Origin: JACOTK01 sp963743945
Lineage (GTDB): Bacteria; Actinomycetota; Acidimicrobiia; Acidimicrobiales; CADCSY01
Assembly (NCBI GenBank): GCA_963743945.1
Contig: CAVURO010000001.1
Coordinates: forward strand, 186,001-250,000
Direction of reading: 5' to 3'
DNA: 64,000 nucleotides
The notes below the pieces were generated by a model, which was given only the letters and a program-made list of their open reading frames with translations, searched no databases and had not been told where the DNA came from. The translations under genes and the position numbers were made by a program. This document shows positions 27,943 to 36,150 of the stretch, in pieces. How positions within the stretch are numbered: the first letter of the stretch is position 1; each line of letters begins with the position of its first letter.

Positions 27943-29176
27943 CGAGACCCTCCAGAAGGTGACCCATGCGCTCCCGCTTGGTGCGCAGGTAGTGGATATT
28001 CTCCTCGGTCGGAATGGATTCGAGGGGCACCCGGTCGATGATCTCGAGACCGAATCCCTCCAGACCACCGTACTTGGCGGTGTTGTTGGTCATGAGCCGC
28101 ATCGTCGTGATGCCGAGGTCGACCAGGATCTGCGCCCCGATGCCGTACTCACGGCTGTCGACGGGAAGGCCGAGCTCGGTGTTGGCATCGACGGTGTCAT
28201 GGCCCCGCTCCTGGAGGCTGTAGGCGAGGAGCTTGTTGCTGATGCCGATGCCCCGACCCTCGTGGCCGCGCAGGTACACGACCACACCCATGCCCGCCGC
28301 TGCGATCTGCTCCAGGGCCGAATCGAGCTGGCTGCCGCAGTCGCAGCGCAGCGAACCGAACACGTCGCCGGTGAGGCACTCGCTGTGCACCCGCACCAAC
28401 ACGTTGTCCTCGCTCTGCACCGCGCCTCGGACCATGGCGAGATGGTGCTCACCGTCGATCAGCGACTCGTAGGCGTAGCAGGTGAAGTCCCCCCACTGGG
28501 TGGGAATGCGCGCCTCGGCCATGCGGCGTACGAGCTTCTCGCCCTGGCGGCGGTGACGCACCAACGCGGCGATCGAAATCATCAGCAGGCCGTGCTCGGC
28601 ACAGAACGCCTCGAGATCGGGGACCCGGGACATCGTGCCGTCGTCGTTGACCAGCTCGCACAGGACGCCCGCCGGATAGAGGCCGGCCATGCGGGCGAGG
28701 TCGACGGCTGCCTCGGTGTGCCCCGCCCGCTTGAGCACGCCACCCTCCCGGTAGCGCAACGGGAAGATGTGACCGGGTCGAGCCAGGTCCTTCGGCCGGG
28801 TGGCGGGGTCGATCATGGCCTGGATCGTGGCCGATCGGTCAGCAGCAGAGATGCCCGTGGTGGTGTCGTGGCGATAGTCGACCGACACCGTGAAGGCCGT
28901 CCGGTGACTCTCGGTGTTGTTGGCCACCATGAGGGGGAGGTCGAGCTCCTCGAGGCGCTCGCCGGTCATGGGCAGACAGATCAGCCCCGAGGTGTGGCGG
29001 ACGAAGAACGCGATCTTCTCCGGGGTTGCGAACTCGGCGGCCATGATGAGATCGCCCTCGTTCTCACGGTCCTCGTCGTCGACCACCACGACGATCTCGC
29101 CTCGCCCGATCGCCGCGACCGCATCGTCGACCGATGCGAACCTCGAACTACGCCCGGTGTCGTCCCTGGAGCTCAT
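27929..29176 (-). CDS. ribBA: Bifunctional DHBP synthase / GTP cyclohydrolase II
   Basis: 415 aa. The N-terminal DHBP synthase domain has VDDEDRENEGDL and RPGHIFPLRYREGGVL. The C-terminal cyclohydrolase II domain has the zinc site ECLTGDVFGSLRCDCGSQL and GHEGRGIGISNKLLAY. It supplies both precursors of lumazine. It overlaps ribE and ribH. Confidence 0.97.
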   Translation of the reverse strand: MSSRDDTGRSSRFASVDDAVAAIGRGEIVVVVDDEDRENEGDLIMAAEFATPEKIAFFVRHTSGLICLPMTGERLEELDLPLMVANNTESHRTAFTVSVDYRHDTTTGISAADRSATIQAMIDPATRPKDLARPGHIFPLRYREGGVLKRAGHTEAAVDLARMAGLYPAGVLCELVNDDGTMSRVPDLEAFCAEHGLLMISIAALVRHRRQGEKLVRRMAEARIPTQWGDFTCYAYESLIDGEHHLAMVRGAVQSEDNVLVRVHSECLTGDVFGSLRCDCGSQLDSALEQIAAAGMGVVVYLRGHEGRGIGISNKLLAYSLQERGHDTVDANTELGLPVDSREYGIGAQILVDLGITTMRLMTNNTAKYGGLEGFGLEIIDRVPLESIPTEENIHYLRTKRERMGHLLEGLDDVL

Positions 29177-29874
29177 ACCTTGTCCCCCTCCGTTGCTGTG
29201 TCGATCCTCAATGCCGTGTCGATCTTCGGTGCCGTGTCGATCTTCAGTGCTGTGTCGATCTTCGGTGCTGTGTCGATCTTCAGTGCTGCCGCGATGTCCG
29301 CCAACCCGCTGTTCGAGCCTGCCAGCAGTCGTTCGACGTGTTTGGCCATGATGTCAACCTCCAGATTGACCCGGTCACCAGGCCCCTTGTGTCCGAGGGT
29401 CGTGACCTCGGCCGTGTGCGGGATCACCGCCACGGTGAACCCGTCGTCGTAGGCATCGACCACGGTGAGACTCACGCCGTCCACGGTGATCGAGCCCTTT
29501 TCGACGATGTAGCGACCGAGGCCCCTCGGCAACCGCACTGCCAGTTCCGGCGCAGCTCGCACGATCTCACCGGTTGCGTCGACGTGGCCGAGCACGATGT
29601 GGCCGCCGAGGCGATCGGCCAACCGGACGGGCCTCTCGAGGTTGACCGGGTCGCCGACGGCCAGATCGCCGAGGTTCGTACGGGCAAAGGTCTCATCGGT
29701 GACGTCGGCCTGCCACCAGCCGTCACCCTGATCGGTCAGGGTGAGACAACATCCGTTGACGGCGATGGAATCGCCGAGGCCCGCGCCCTCGACGACCGTC
29801 GTCGAGCGGAAGCGAAGACGTCGGCCCTCACGGGACTCGACGGTTCCGAGCTCTTCCACGATGCCGGTGAACAT
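29173..29874 (-). CDS. ribE: Riboflavin synthase alpha chain with repetitive C-terminal tail
   Basis: 233 aa. Two lumazine-binding barrels: MFTGIVEELGTV with the conserved N terminus and GDSIAVNGCCLTLT in the first, GHIVLGHVDATGEI and VDGVSLTVVD in the second. It dismutates lumazine to riboflavin. The last 35 residues are five hexapeptides of the type A(L/P)KIDT, encoded by 18-bp tandem repeats (29195-29284). They are not part of the family and look like a recent expansion. Overlaps ribBA by 4 nt. Confidence 0.95.
   Translation of the reverse strand: MFTGIVEELGTVESREGRRLRFRSTTVVEGAGLGDSIAVNGCCLTLTDQGDGWWQADVTDETFARTNLGDLAVGDPVNLERPVRLADRLGGHIVLGHVDATGEIVRAAPELAVRLPRGLGRYIVEKGSITVDGVSLTVVDAYDDGFTVAVIPHTAEVTTLGHKGPGDRVNLEVDIMAKHVERLLAGSNSGLADIAAALKIDTAPKIDTALKIDTAPKIDTALRIDTATEGDKV
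29195..29284 (-). repeat. 18-bp tandem repeat in the 3' end of ribE
   Basis: Five copies of an 18-bp unit (plus strand GCTGTGTCGATCTTCAGT with C/T and A/G variants). They are in frame and encode AxKIDT hexapeptides. The first copy is the most diverged. Confidence 0.9.
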
Positions 29875-30870
29875 CTACTCCGCTCCCCCGGCGCCCACAG
29901 CTGCGAGCTCGACACGCAGATCGGCCCCGAGCCGGCGCACGTCCACGATTTGGCCTTCCCACACCTCGGCCATGGTCGCCGCTCCCGACCCGGCGAACAA
30001 CGGTCGCGCATCATCGCCACCGAAGAGCTTCGGGGCCAGGTAGATCACGTAGCGATCGACCAGGCCGTCGCGGTGAAAGTCGCCGGCGACCGTTGCCCCG
30101 CCCTCGACCATGACCTGCAGGACACCTCGGTCGCCGAGCTCATCGAGCACCTCTCCCAGATCGCCGTCCAACTCGAGGGCGGGATGAACCCTCGCATCCG
30201 CCGGCGCCCTGCCCAGAACGACTCGCAGAGGGTCGCGACCCTCCACGTGGCGCACCGTGAGCGACGGGTCGTCGGATCGCACCGTACCGGCGCCGACCAC
30301 GATGGCGTCGCTCTCGGCGCGGATGCGATGGGCATCGACACGGGCCGGCTCACCGGTGATCCAGGTGGAGGTGCCGTCCGGCGCCGCGGTGCGTCCGTCG
30401 AGCGATGCGGCCATCTTGAGAACGACCCAGGGGCGCCCCGTCGTGCGGTGCTTGAGGTAAGGGGCAAGCTGGGCCCCGATCGCATCCTGCTCCACGCCGA
30501 CGGTCACCTCGATGCCGGCGTCGCGCAGCCTGGCGATGCCGGCCCCCGACACCTGCGGGTCGGGGTCGGTAACACCCACCACCACACGCCTGATCCCTGC
30601 GGCAACGATGGCATCGGCGCAGGGCGGCGTGCGGCCGTGGTGCGAGCAGGGCTCGAGCGTGCACCACAAGGTTGCGCCTCTCGCCTGTTCACCCGCGGCA
30701 ACGAGCGCCACGGCCTCGGCGTGAGGACCACCCGGGGGTTCGGTCGCTCCGGTGAAGCGCTCCCCGTCGGGTGACTCGATCACGCAGCCCACCCAAGGGT
30801 TCGGAGAGGTCCGGGACCTGACGGACGCTGCAAGGTCGACGGCTTGTCGCATCGCCTCTCGGTCGTCCAC
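29875..30870 (-). CDS. ribD: Bifunctional pyrimidine deaminase / reductase
   Basis: 331 aa. The N-terminal cytidine-deaminase-like domain has PHAEAVAL and the zinc site CTLEPCSHHGRTPPCADA. The C-terminal reductase domain has LKMAASLDGRTAAPDG and VMVEGGATVAGDF. It performs two steps of riboflavin synthesis. The GTG at 30870 is chosen because GGAGGAG lies 6-7 nt upstream; further upstream the frame runs into the riboswitch. First gene of the operon. Confidence 0.95.
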   Translation of the reverse strand: MDDREAMRQAVDLAASVRSRTSPNPWVGCVIESPDGERFTGATEPPGGPHAEAVALVAAGEQARGATLWCTLEPCSHHGRTPPCADAIVAAGIRRVVVGVTDPDPQVSGAGIARLRDAGIEVTVGVEQDAIGAQLAPYLKHRTTGRPWVVLKMAASLDGRTAAPDGTSTWITGEPARVDAHRIRAESDAIVVGAGTVRSDDPSLTVRHVEGRDPLRVVLGRAPADARVHPALELDGDLGEVLDELGDRGVLQVMVEGGATVAGDFHRDGLVDRYVIYLAPKLFGGDDARPLFAGSGAATMAEVWEGQIVDVRRLGADLRVELAAVGAGGAE

Positions 30871-30911
30871 GTCCCTCTCCTCCGGTCGGGGGCGCGCGAC
30901 CGAAGTCCGCG

Positions 30912-31035
30912 CCCTCGCTCTCATCCGGACTCTGACCGTCGGCCCTGGAGTTCCACCAGATCGGCCTCCACGCCCATGCATGGAGGTTCGCGGACTGTCA
31001 CCGCCGGTTGGGAATCTCACCCGACCCCGCGAGGG
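30912..31035 (-). promoter_or_regulatory. FMN riboswitch (RFN element)
   Basis: The minus strand shows the hallmark RFN segments in order: GGGTGAGATTCCCAACCGGC, GGTGACAGTCCGCGA, GGTGGAACTCCAGGGCCGAC and GTCAGAGTCCGGATGAGAG. They are closed by a CCCTCGC/GCGAGGG P1 stem (31029-31035 with 30912-30918). It lies about 40 nt before ribD. Its closeness to the ribD ribosome site suggests control of translation by FMN, though transcriptional control is not excluded. Confidence 0.95.
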
Positions 31036-31048
31036 GCACCTGGTAGCC

Positions 31049-31054
31049 AGTGTA
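31049..31054 (-). promoter_or_regulatory. -10 element of the riboflavin operon promoter
   Basis: TACACT on the minus strand, about 14 nt before the riboswitch P1 stem. No convincing -35 at 16-18 nt; position is the main support. Confidence 0.4.
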
Positions 31055-31106
31055 AACCCGCCGGGTCACGTTGCGCCCCTTCGTGCCGAATCCGACCGTC
31101 CGGGCC

Positions 31107-31475
31107 TCAGCGGATCTGGCGGATTCGTCCGGCCGATCCCCAGGTCCGATCCGCCGTGAGGACGTCGCCCCCGACCCGCTCGGCGAGCGCCTGGCAGAGA
31201 CGGTCGCCAAGCGAGAGGCCTTCACCCCTGCGCCACCGTCGTGCAGCCCATTCGCCATCATCACCAACCACAGGATCGATCCGAAGGTCGTAGCTGATGA
31301 GCAGAGCACGAACAAGGTCCCAATCGCGGCCCGACGCCAGCACCTTTTGGGCGACCTCCGACCAGTTCACCGCTCCACAGCACGCGTCACCGACAAGGGC
31401 CTGCTCGACGATCTCGGCGCCCGCTTCGTCCTGCAGAAACGCCAGGATCGCCGACGCATCGAGCACCACGGTCAC
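31107..31475 (-). CDS. PIN-domain toxin (VapC-like)
   Basis: 122 aa. VVLDASAILAFLQDEAG contains the first acidic residue of the PIN nuclease site, VNWSEVAQKVL the conserved Glu, and LSLGDRLCQALAERVGGDVLTADR the distal Asp pair. As a ribonuclease it would cut RNA when not bound by its antitoxin. GTG start overlaps the antitoxin stop (GTGA). Confidence 0.87.
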   Translation of the reverse strand: MTVVLDASAILAFLQDEAGAEIVEQALVGDACCGAVNWSEVAQKVLASGRDWDLVRALLISYDLRIDPVVGDDGEWAARRWRRGEGLSLGDRLCQALAERVGGDVLTADRTWGSAGRIRQIR

Positions 31476-31717
31476 GCAGCATCCTCCTGCTCGGCCGCTG
31501 CACGCCGTTCGGCAAGAAGATCGCCGACGAGATCCAGGCCTTGGAGCTCACTGCGAACCCGGGCCCGAAGCTGCTCTCGCGTCAACAACACCAGGCCGGC
31601 AGGAGTGTCCAACAGGATGAGTGTGGTCCCTTCGACCAGTCCGCCACGCTCCCGCACCTCGGCAGGCACGACGATCCTTCCCCGATTTCCCACAATGACG
31701 GCATATGTCCCACTCAT
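31472..31717 (-). CDS. AbrB/SpoVT-like antitoxin (VapB-like)
   Basis: 81 aa. YAVIVGNRGRIVVPAEVRERGGL is the swapped-hairpin AbrB DNA-binding domain (quoted in part); the C-terminal helix rich in Arg/Glu likely binds the toxin. The ATG at 31717 is chosen over an upstream start because the family begins there and a -10 sits 6 nt before it. Confidence 0.85.
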   Translation of the reverse strand: MSGTYAVIVGNRGRIVVPAEVRERGGLVEGTTLILLDTPAGLVLLTREQLRARVRSELQGLDLVGDLLAERRAAAEQEDAA

Positions 31718-31723
31718 GGCTCG

Positions 31724-31729
31724 ATGATA
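31724..31729 (-). promoter_or_regulatory. -10 element of the vapBC-like operon
   Basis: TATCAT on the minus strand ends 6 nt before the antitoxin ATG, again implying leaderless mRNA. Confidence 0.5.
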
Positions 31730-31762
31730 CCACCAATCCATTCAGGTGGGCCCCTGCCGGTG

Positions 31763-31811
31763 TGTCCAGCGGGCTTCGCCTGGTGTCCAACGGGCTTCGC
31801 CTGGTGTCCAT
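31763..31811. repeat. 21-bp tandem repeat
   Basis: Two full copies and a partial third of TGTCCAACGGGCTTCGCCTGG (plus strand, one A/G difference). It lies between the antitoxin promoter and a small gene. It may affect expression of either, but no function is visible. Confidence 0.75.
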
Positions 31812-31844
31812 CGGCGCATGGACCAGGGAAGGCTTACGTCGATC

Positions 31845-32054
31845 TCAGCCACGCAACCCATCGAGGATGAGCTTCCACGAGGCGAGGCCGTGACGGCACC
31901 AGCCATCCGGTGAAACGAGACATTCATCGGGGCATCGACACACGCCGTCAGCCACCCACTCGGCCAGGGTGTCCTCATCGGGAGGAGCCCAACCGCTGTT
32001 GTGCTCGAACCACCGCATGGCGTTGGCGACGGCCTCCTCGCCGTCGGTCGTCAT
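31845..32054 (-). CDS. Small conserved-looking cysteine-containing protein
   Basis: 69 aa. RWFEHNSGWAPPDEDTLAEW is followed by DGVCRCPDECLVSPDGWC and RHGLASWKLILDGL. Four Cys and one His in a CxCxxxC...CxHG pattern suggest a small metal-binding unit. I recall similar short actinobacterial proteins of unknown function but cannot name the family. Overall composition fits a real gene more than a chance frame. Confidence 0.6.
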   Translation of the reverse strand: MTTDGEEAVANAMRWFEHNSGWAPPDEDTLAEWVADGVCRCPDECLVSPDGWCRHGLASWKLILDGLRG

Positions 32055-32133
32055 GTGTGCTTCATCCCTACCCCGACGTCACGCGATCCCTGCCCCAACG
32101 TCTCGATGCCGCGTCCGTCCAAGGGCTCGATCC

Positions 32134-32625
32134 TCAGGGGTGTTGCGTCGGGCGGTTCGCCAGGAGCGACAGGGCATGGGGGATGACGTCGACGACTGCC
32201 TTCAGGCACTCGACGGCCCCTTTGGACGATCCCGGGGTGTTGAGGATGAGTACTTGGCCCACAGTGCCGGCGGTCGCACGGGAGAGACGACCGAGAGGAC
32301 TCGCCTGGCGCGAGCCCTCGGCCAGACCGGGGGCTTCCCGTTCGAGCACGGCCTTGGTTCCCTCCGGGGTCAGATCTCGAGGTCCGAAACCCGTGCCACC
32401 GGTGGTCACGACCAGTCCGGCGAAGTCCGCGCAGAGCTCCTCGAGGGCGCCGGCCACGCTCTCGACGCCGTCGGCGACAACGCGACGATCGAGCACCTCG
32501 AAACCCTCGGCCTCGAGCACATCGACCAGCGCCGGACCGGAGACGTCCTCACGGGTGCCCCCGATCACCCCGTCGGAGACGGTGAGCACCTTGGCCTGCA
32601 GCACATGGCCCTGCGATGAGGTCAT
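32134..32625 (-). CDS. MoaB/Mog-type molybdopterin protein
   Basis: 163 aa. VLTVSDGVIGGTREDVSGP, LVVTTGGTGFGPRDLTPEGT and ILNTPGSSKGAVECL are the MoCF-fold motifs (GGTG and the PGSxKG loop). It would adenylylate molybdopterin before metal insertion. No other molybdenum gene is close. It overlaps rsmB by 4 nt and probably rides on that operon. Confidence 0.9.
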   Translation of the reverse strand: MTSSQGHVLQAKVLTVSDGVIGGTREDVSGPALVDVLEAEGFEVLDRRVVADGVESVAGALEELCADFAGLVVTTGGTGFGPRDLTPEGTKAVLEREAPGLAEGSRQASPLGRLSRATAGTVGQVLILNTPGSSKGAVECLKAVVDVIPHALSLLANRPTQHP

Positions 32626-33890
32626 GGTGCCAAGCGTATCGAGGAGCCCGCCGGCGGGCCTGCCGTGAGCCGGAGGCAGAACATGCCGTCGGTGCCCTCG
32701 GACTGCGGGAGCAGGAGCGACCCTCGGCCGTGCGGGCGCCAGGGCGGGCCCAGAACCGCAAGGGGTTCGAGCCGGGGGTACTCGGCGGCGAGCCAGTCAT
32801 CGATGTCGAGGGTCTCGCTCCTCGTGAGGGTGCACACGCTGTAGACCAGGGTTCCGCCCGGCCGGAGCAGGGGTATCGAGGCGGCGAGGAGCTCGCGCTG
32901 CAGCCCGGCAAGCCGCTCGGCATCGCCGGGTTGGATGCGCCAGCGGGCATCGGGACGACGGCGCAACACCCCCAGTCCCGAGCAGGGAGCGTCCACGAGC
33001 ACACGGTCGAACGCGGCGGCGCTCCAGGGCGGACGGCGCCCATCGGCGACGACCACCGACACCTTGCCGCCACCCGCCCCGGCGGCGGCGCTCACGGCGC
33101 CGGCAGCGCAGGACGCAGCCGAGGCGGCGGCGTTTGCCGCGACGAGTCCCGCTCGCTGTGGCCGCAGGTCGGCGGCCACGACATGGGCTCCGGCATGAGC
33201 CATCGCCGTGGCCTTGCCTCCCGGAGCAGCGCACAGATCGAGCACCCGCTCCCCCCGTTCCGCCCCTACCGCATCGGCGACCCACTGTGAGCCTTGATCC
33301 TGGATGTAGCCGTCCTCACGCCGGTTCACCTCCGCAGGCTCGTTCATCTGCACGAGGGCGGCACGGGCATCCTCGGCGCCCAGGTCCTCGATCAGGCGCT
33401 CGACGAGCCAGTCCGGGTAGCTCAGCTCGGTCGCCGGATCAGATGGAGGAACGGCCGCCCCGGCGACCCGGCGGAGAACGGCGTTGACGAAACCCCGCGT
33501 CCGGTGGGGAGCGACGGCGACCGTGGCCGACACCGCCGCGTGCGCCGGCACCTTCATGAAGTGCAACTGGTAAGCGCCGAGGCGCAGCAGCGACCGGGTC
33601 GGTGTGTCCACCGGGCGCAGGAGATAGGGGTCGATCAGGTGATCGCAGGCCCGGCGCATGCGAGTGGTTCCGTAGACCAGCTCGGTGGAAAATCCGCGAT
33701 CGCGTTGGTCCATGCCGCTCGCGGCGAGCATGGGACCCAGCACGAGGTTGGCGTAGGCGCCCTCCTCGATGCGCACCAGCGCTGCAAGGGCAAGCGCCCG
33801 CGGATCGGTGCTCCCGGGAGCGGGCCGCGGAGCGGCGCCCTCGCCACGCTCGCCCGATACCCGATGACCACGACGGCCGGCTCGCGTCAT
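32622..33890 (-). CDS. rsmB: 16S rRNA (cytosine-5) methyltransferase RsmB
   Basis: 422 aa. The N-terminal NusB-like domain (RALALAALVRIEEGAYANL) precedes a Rossmann methyltransferase with VLDLCAAPGGKATAMA (AdoMet), DAPCSGLGVLRR (motif IV) and VYSVCTLTRSE (motif VI with the second Cys). It has an Ala-rich insertion near SAASCAAGAVSAAAGAGGG. It overlaps fmt by 4 nt. Confidence 0.93.
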   Translation of the reverse strand: MTRAGRRGHRVSGERGEGAAPRPAPGSTDPRALALAALVRIEEGAYANLVLGPMLAASGMDQRDRGFSTELVYGTTRMRRACDHLIDPYLLRPVDTPTRSLLRLGAYQLHFMKVPAHAAVSATVAVAPHRTRGFVNAVLRRVAGAAVPPSDPATELSYPDWLVERLIEDLGAEDARAALVQMNEPAEVNRREDGYIQDQGSQWVADAVGAERGERVLDLCAAPGGKATAMAHAGAHVVAADLRPQRAGLVAANAAASAASCAAGAVSAAAGAGGGKVSVVVADGRRPPWSAAAFDRVLVDAPCSGLGVLRRRPDARWRIQPGDAERLAGLQRELLAASIPLLRPGGTLVYSVCTLTRSETLDIDDWLAAEYPRLEPLAVLGPPWRPHGRGSLLLPQSEGTDGMFCLRLTAGPPAGSSIRLAP

Positions 33891-34804
33891 GCGGGCTCGA
33901 GCCCACCGAGGCGCTCGGCGGGTCCCGGGCGAGCACCGTTCGCCCAGTCGCGGGCACGCTGAGCCGGCTTTCCCTCGGGTTGGACCTCAACCAACTCCAA
34001 GGGTCCGGTCCCGGTTCCGACGAGAACCCCGGCCGGGGTCGTCAACACCGCTCCGGGCATCAACGCGCCGCCGGCCTGCATGGCCGATCCCGTACCCGTG
34101 ACACGACGAACCTTCAGACGCCTCCCACGAAAAGTGGTCCAGGCTGCCCCGAGGCGAACAAGGCGGTGGACCTCGGGGGCGGGGCGGCGCCAGTCAACCT
34201 CCAGCTCACCTGGATCGATCTTGGCGGCGTAGGTCGAGCGACCCTGCTGTGGCTGCGCCGTCCCCAAACCCTCGACAAGGTTGCGAACCAGCATCTCGGT
34301 CCCCAGTTCCACGAGTCGTGCCCGCAGCTCGTCGGCGGTCTCCTCATCGTCGATGGGCGTCGAGACACATTCATGGACCGGTCCGGTGTCGAGGCCTGCC
34401 TCCAGTGCCATCAGGCAGACGCCGGTCTCCGCGTCACCCGCCAGGAGCGCCCGCTCGACCGGCGCCGCTCCGCGCCACCGCGGCAGCAGGGAGAAGTGCA
34501 GATTCACCATCGGGAGAGCCTCCAGGACGTCGGATCCGATCAGCCTCCCGAACGCCACGACGACGCCGAGATCAGCTCCAACCCCGATGACCTCGCCCAC
34601 CTGATCACTGGTCGCAAGGCCCAACTCGGCGGCAGCGGCCTTCACGGGGCTGGGCGCCAGAGCTCCCCCACGGCCTCGCCTGCGATCGGGTTGGGATACC
34701 ACGAGTGCAACGTCGAACTCGGCCGCCACCAGCGCTCGCAACGGGGCAACCGCTGCCTGAGGAGTTCCGAGGTAGACCAGCCGCTTGGGGGGCGAGGACG
34801 TCAA
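33887..34804 (-). CDS. fmt: Methionyl-tRNA formyltransferase
   Basis: 305 aa. It formylates initiator Met-tRNA. VNLHFSLLPRWRGAAPVERA holds the catalytic Asn and His and LDTGPVHEC the Asp; the C-terminal tRNA-binding barrel follows. Paired with def upstream (4-nt overlap), which removes the formyl group, a common arrangement. Confidence 0.96.
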   Translation of the reverse strand: MTSSPPKRLVYLGTPQAAVAPLRALVAAEFDVALVVSQPDRRRGRGGALAPSPVKAAAAELGLATSDQVGEVIGVGADLGVVVAFGRLIGSDVLEALPMVNLHFSLLPRWRGAAPVERALLAGDAETGVCLMALEAGLDTGPVHECVSTPIDDEETADELRARLVELGTEMLVRNLVEGLGTAQPQQGRSTYAAKIDPGELEVDWRRPAPEVHRLVRLGAAWTTFRGRRLKVRRVTGTGSAMQAGGALMPGAVLTTPAGVLVGTGTGPLELVEVQPEGKPAQRARDWANGARPGPAERLGGLEPA

Positions 34805-35361
34805 GAGCGGCCGGGAAGCTGCAGGCGACGCGGTTCGACTCGGTCGCCGGCAGGCTGGGGCATGGCGGCCTGCAGTTGGCGCTCACGCAGAACGGCCAAT
34901 GCCTCCTTGCGTCGATCGTCATCGAGCAGGTCGAGCATCAGCACGCCGTTCAGATGGTCGAGCTCGTGTTGGAAGACCCGGCCCACGAACCCCTCGGCCT
35001 CCACCGAGACCTCATTGCCGTCGAGGTCGTAACCCGTGAGATGGACCTCATCAGGACGCAGGATCTCGAAGTACAGGTCGGGGATCGAGAGACAACCCTC
35101 CTCGTAGACGAACTCACCTCGGGATTCGACGATCACCGGGTTGACGACCGTCCTGGCACCCTCGCCATCACCCAGGTCGTAGACGAACAGGCGCTTCTGC
35201 ACACCGACCTGAGGGGCGGCAAGGCCCACGCCGGGAGCGTCGTACATCGTGGCGATCATGTCCTGGACGAGAGTCACCAGCTTGGCGTCCACCTTGTCGA
35301 CCTCATGGGCCTGCTGGCGCAGAACCGGGTCGCCCACAAGGCGAATCGCATACGGAGCCAT
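34801..35361 (-). CDS. def: Peptide deformylase
   Basis: 186 aa. The three metal-site motifs are intact: GVGLAAPQVG, EEGCLSIP and QHELDHLNG. It removes formyl groups from new proteins. A -10-like TACCCT lies 6 nt before the ATG. Confidence 0.97.
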   Translation of the reverse strand: MAPYAIRLVGDPVLRQQAHEVDKVDAKLVTLVQDMIATMYDAPGVGLAAPQVGVQKRLFVYDLGDGEGARTVVNPVIVESRGEFVYEEGCLSIPDLYFEILRPDEVHLTGYDLDGNEVSVEAEGFVGRVFQHELDHLNGVLMLDLLDDDRRKEALAVLRERQLQAAMPQPAGDRVEPRRLQLPGRS

Positions 35362-35367
35362 GCCACC

Positions 35368-35373
35368 AGGGTA
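35368..35373 (-). promoter_or_regulatory. -10 element of the def-fmt-rsmB-moaB promoter
   Basis: TACCCT on the minus strand, 6 nt before def. A TAGCGT on the plus strand (35372-35377) abuts it and may serve the divergent methyltransferase gene. Confidence 0.5.
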
Positions 35374-35448
35374 GCGTCGGGACTGCGTGCCCTCCTACCT
35401 CGTCACCCATCCCGGCGCCCCGTGCCTGCTCCGGACCTCAACCCTGGG

Positions 35449-36150
35449 ATGGCGACCGTGAACGCCGAGCAGTACTTCGAGGCCGAGCCGTCCTCGCCGT
35501 CACGGCGCCATACCGTTCCCCTCGCACTGCCCGACCTGACCCTGGCGCTCACCACCGACCGAGGAGTCTTCGCCCGGGACGGCGTCGACCCCGGCACCAA
35601 GCTGCTGTTGTTGGAGGGACCGGCGCCCGCTGCGCGCGGAGACCTGCTCGACCTGGGTTGTGGCTACGGTGCGATCGCACTGACCTTGGCCAGGCGTATC
35701 CCGGAGGCCACCGTCTGGGCCCTCGACGTCAATCGCCGAGCGCTCGAGCTCACGACGCTCAATGCCGCCGCTTGCGAGTTGTCCAATGTACGCGCCGTGG
35801 TGGCCGAGGAGATCCCGCAGGACGTTCGCTTCGTCGAGATCTGGTCCAACCCGCCCATCCGAATCGGCAAGGCTGCGCTGCTGTCCCTGCTCGTCACCTG
35901 GCTCGATCGCCTCGTCCCCGATGGTCGAGCGCTGCTCGTGATCCACAAGCACCTCGGGGCCGACTCGCTGGCTCGCCGGCTGACCGACCTCGGCTATGGG
36001 ACCGAGCGCCTGACGTCACGCATGGGTTACCGCCTGATCGAGGTGCGGCCACGATCCGGTGATGCAACGTCCGGTGGTGCGACGTCCGGTGGTGCGACGT
36101 CCGGTGGTGCGACGTCCGGTGATGCGACAACGAAAGAGGCGTCGGCATGA
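35449..36150 (+). CDS. RsmC-like class I methyltransferase
   Basis: About 233 aa. AEQYFEAEPSSPSRRHTVPL, LALTTDRGVFARDGVDPGT and LLDLGCGYGAIALTLAR (AdoMet motif I), then WSNPPIRIGK, an NPPF-type catalytic motif for exocyclic amine methylation. This suggests 16S rRNA guanine-N2 methylation, as in RsmC/RlmG. The ATG at 35449 fits the family; in-frame GTG codons at 35422 and 35458 are alternatives. The tail is five ATSGG-type pentapeptides from a 15-bp repeat. It overlaps the trmH-like gene. Confidence 0.83.
   Translation: MATVNAEQYFEAEPSSPSRRHTVPLALPDLTLALTTDRGVFARDGVDPGTKLLLLEGPAPAARGDLLDLGCGYGAIALTLARRIPEATVWALDVNRRALELTTLNAAACELSNVRAVVAEEIPQDVRFVEIWSNPPIRIGKAALLSLLVTWLDRLVPDGRALLVIHKHLGADSLARRLTDLGYGTERLTSRMGYRLIEVRPRSGDATSGGATSGGATSGGATSGDATTKEASA
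36055..36129 (+). repeat. 15-bp tandem repeat at the 3' end of the RsmC-like gene
   Basis: Five copies of TCCGGTGGTGCGACG; the first and last have GATG instead of GGTG. In frame, they encode SGGAT repeats just before the stop. Confidence 0.92.
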
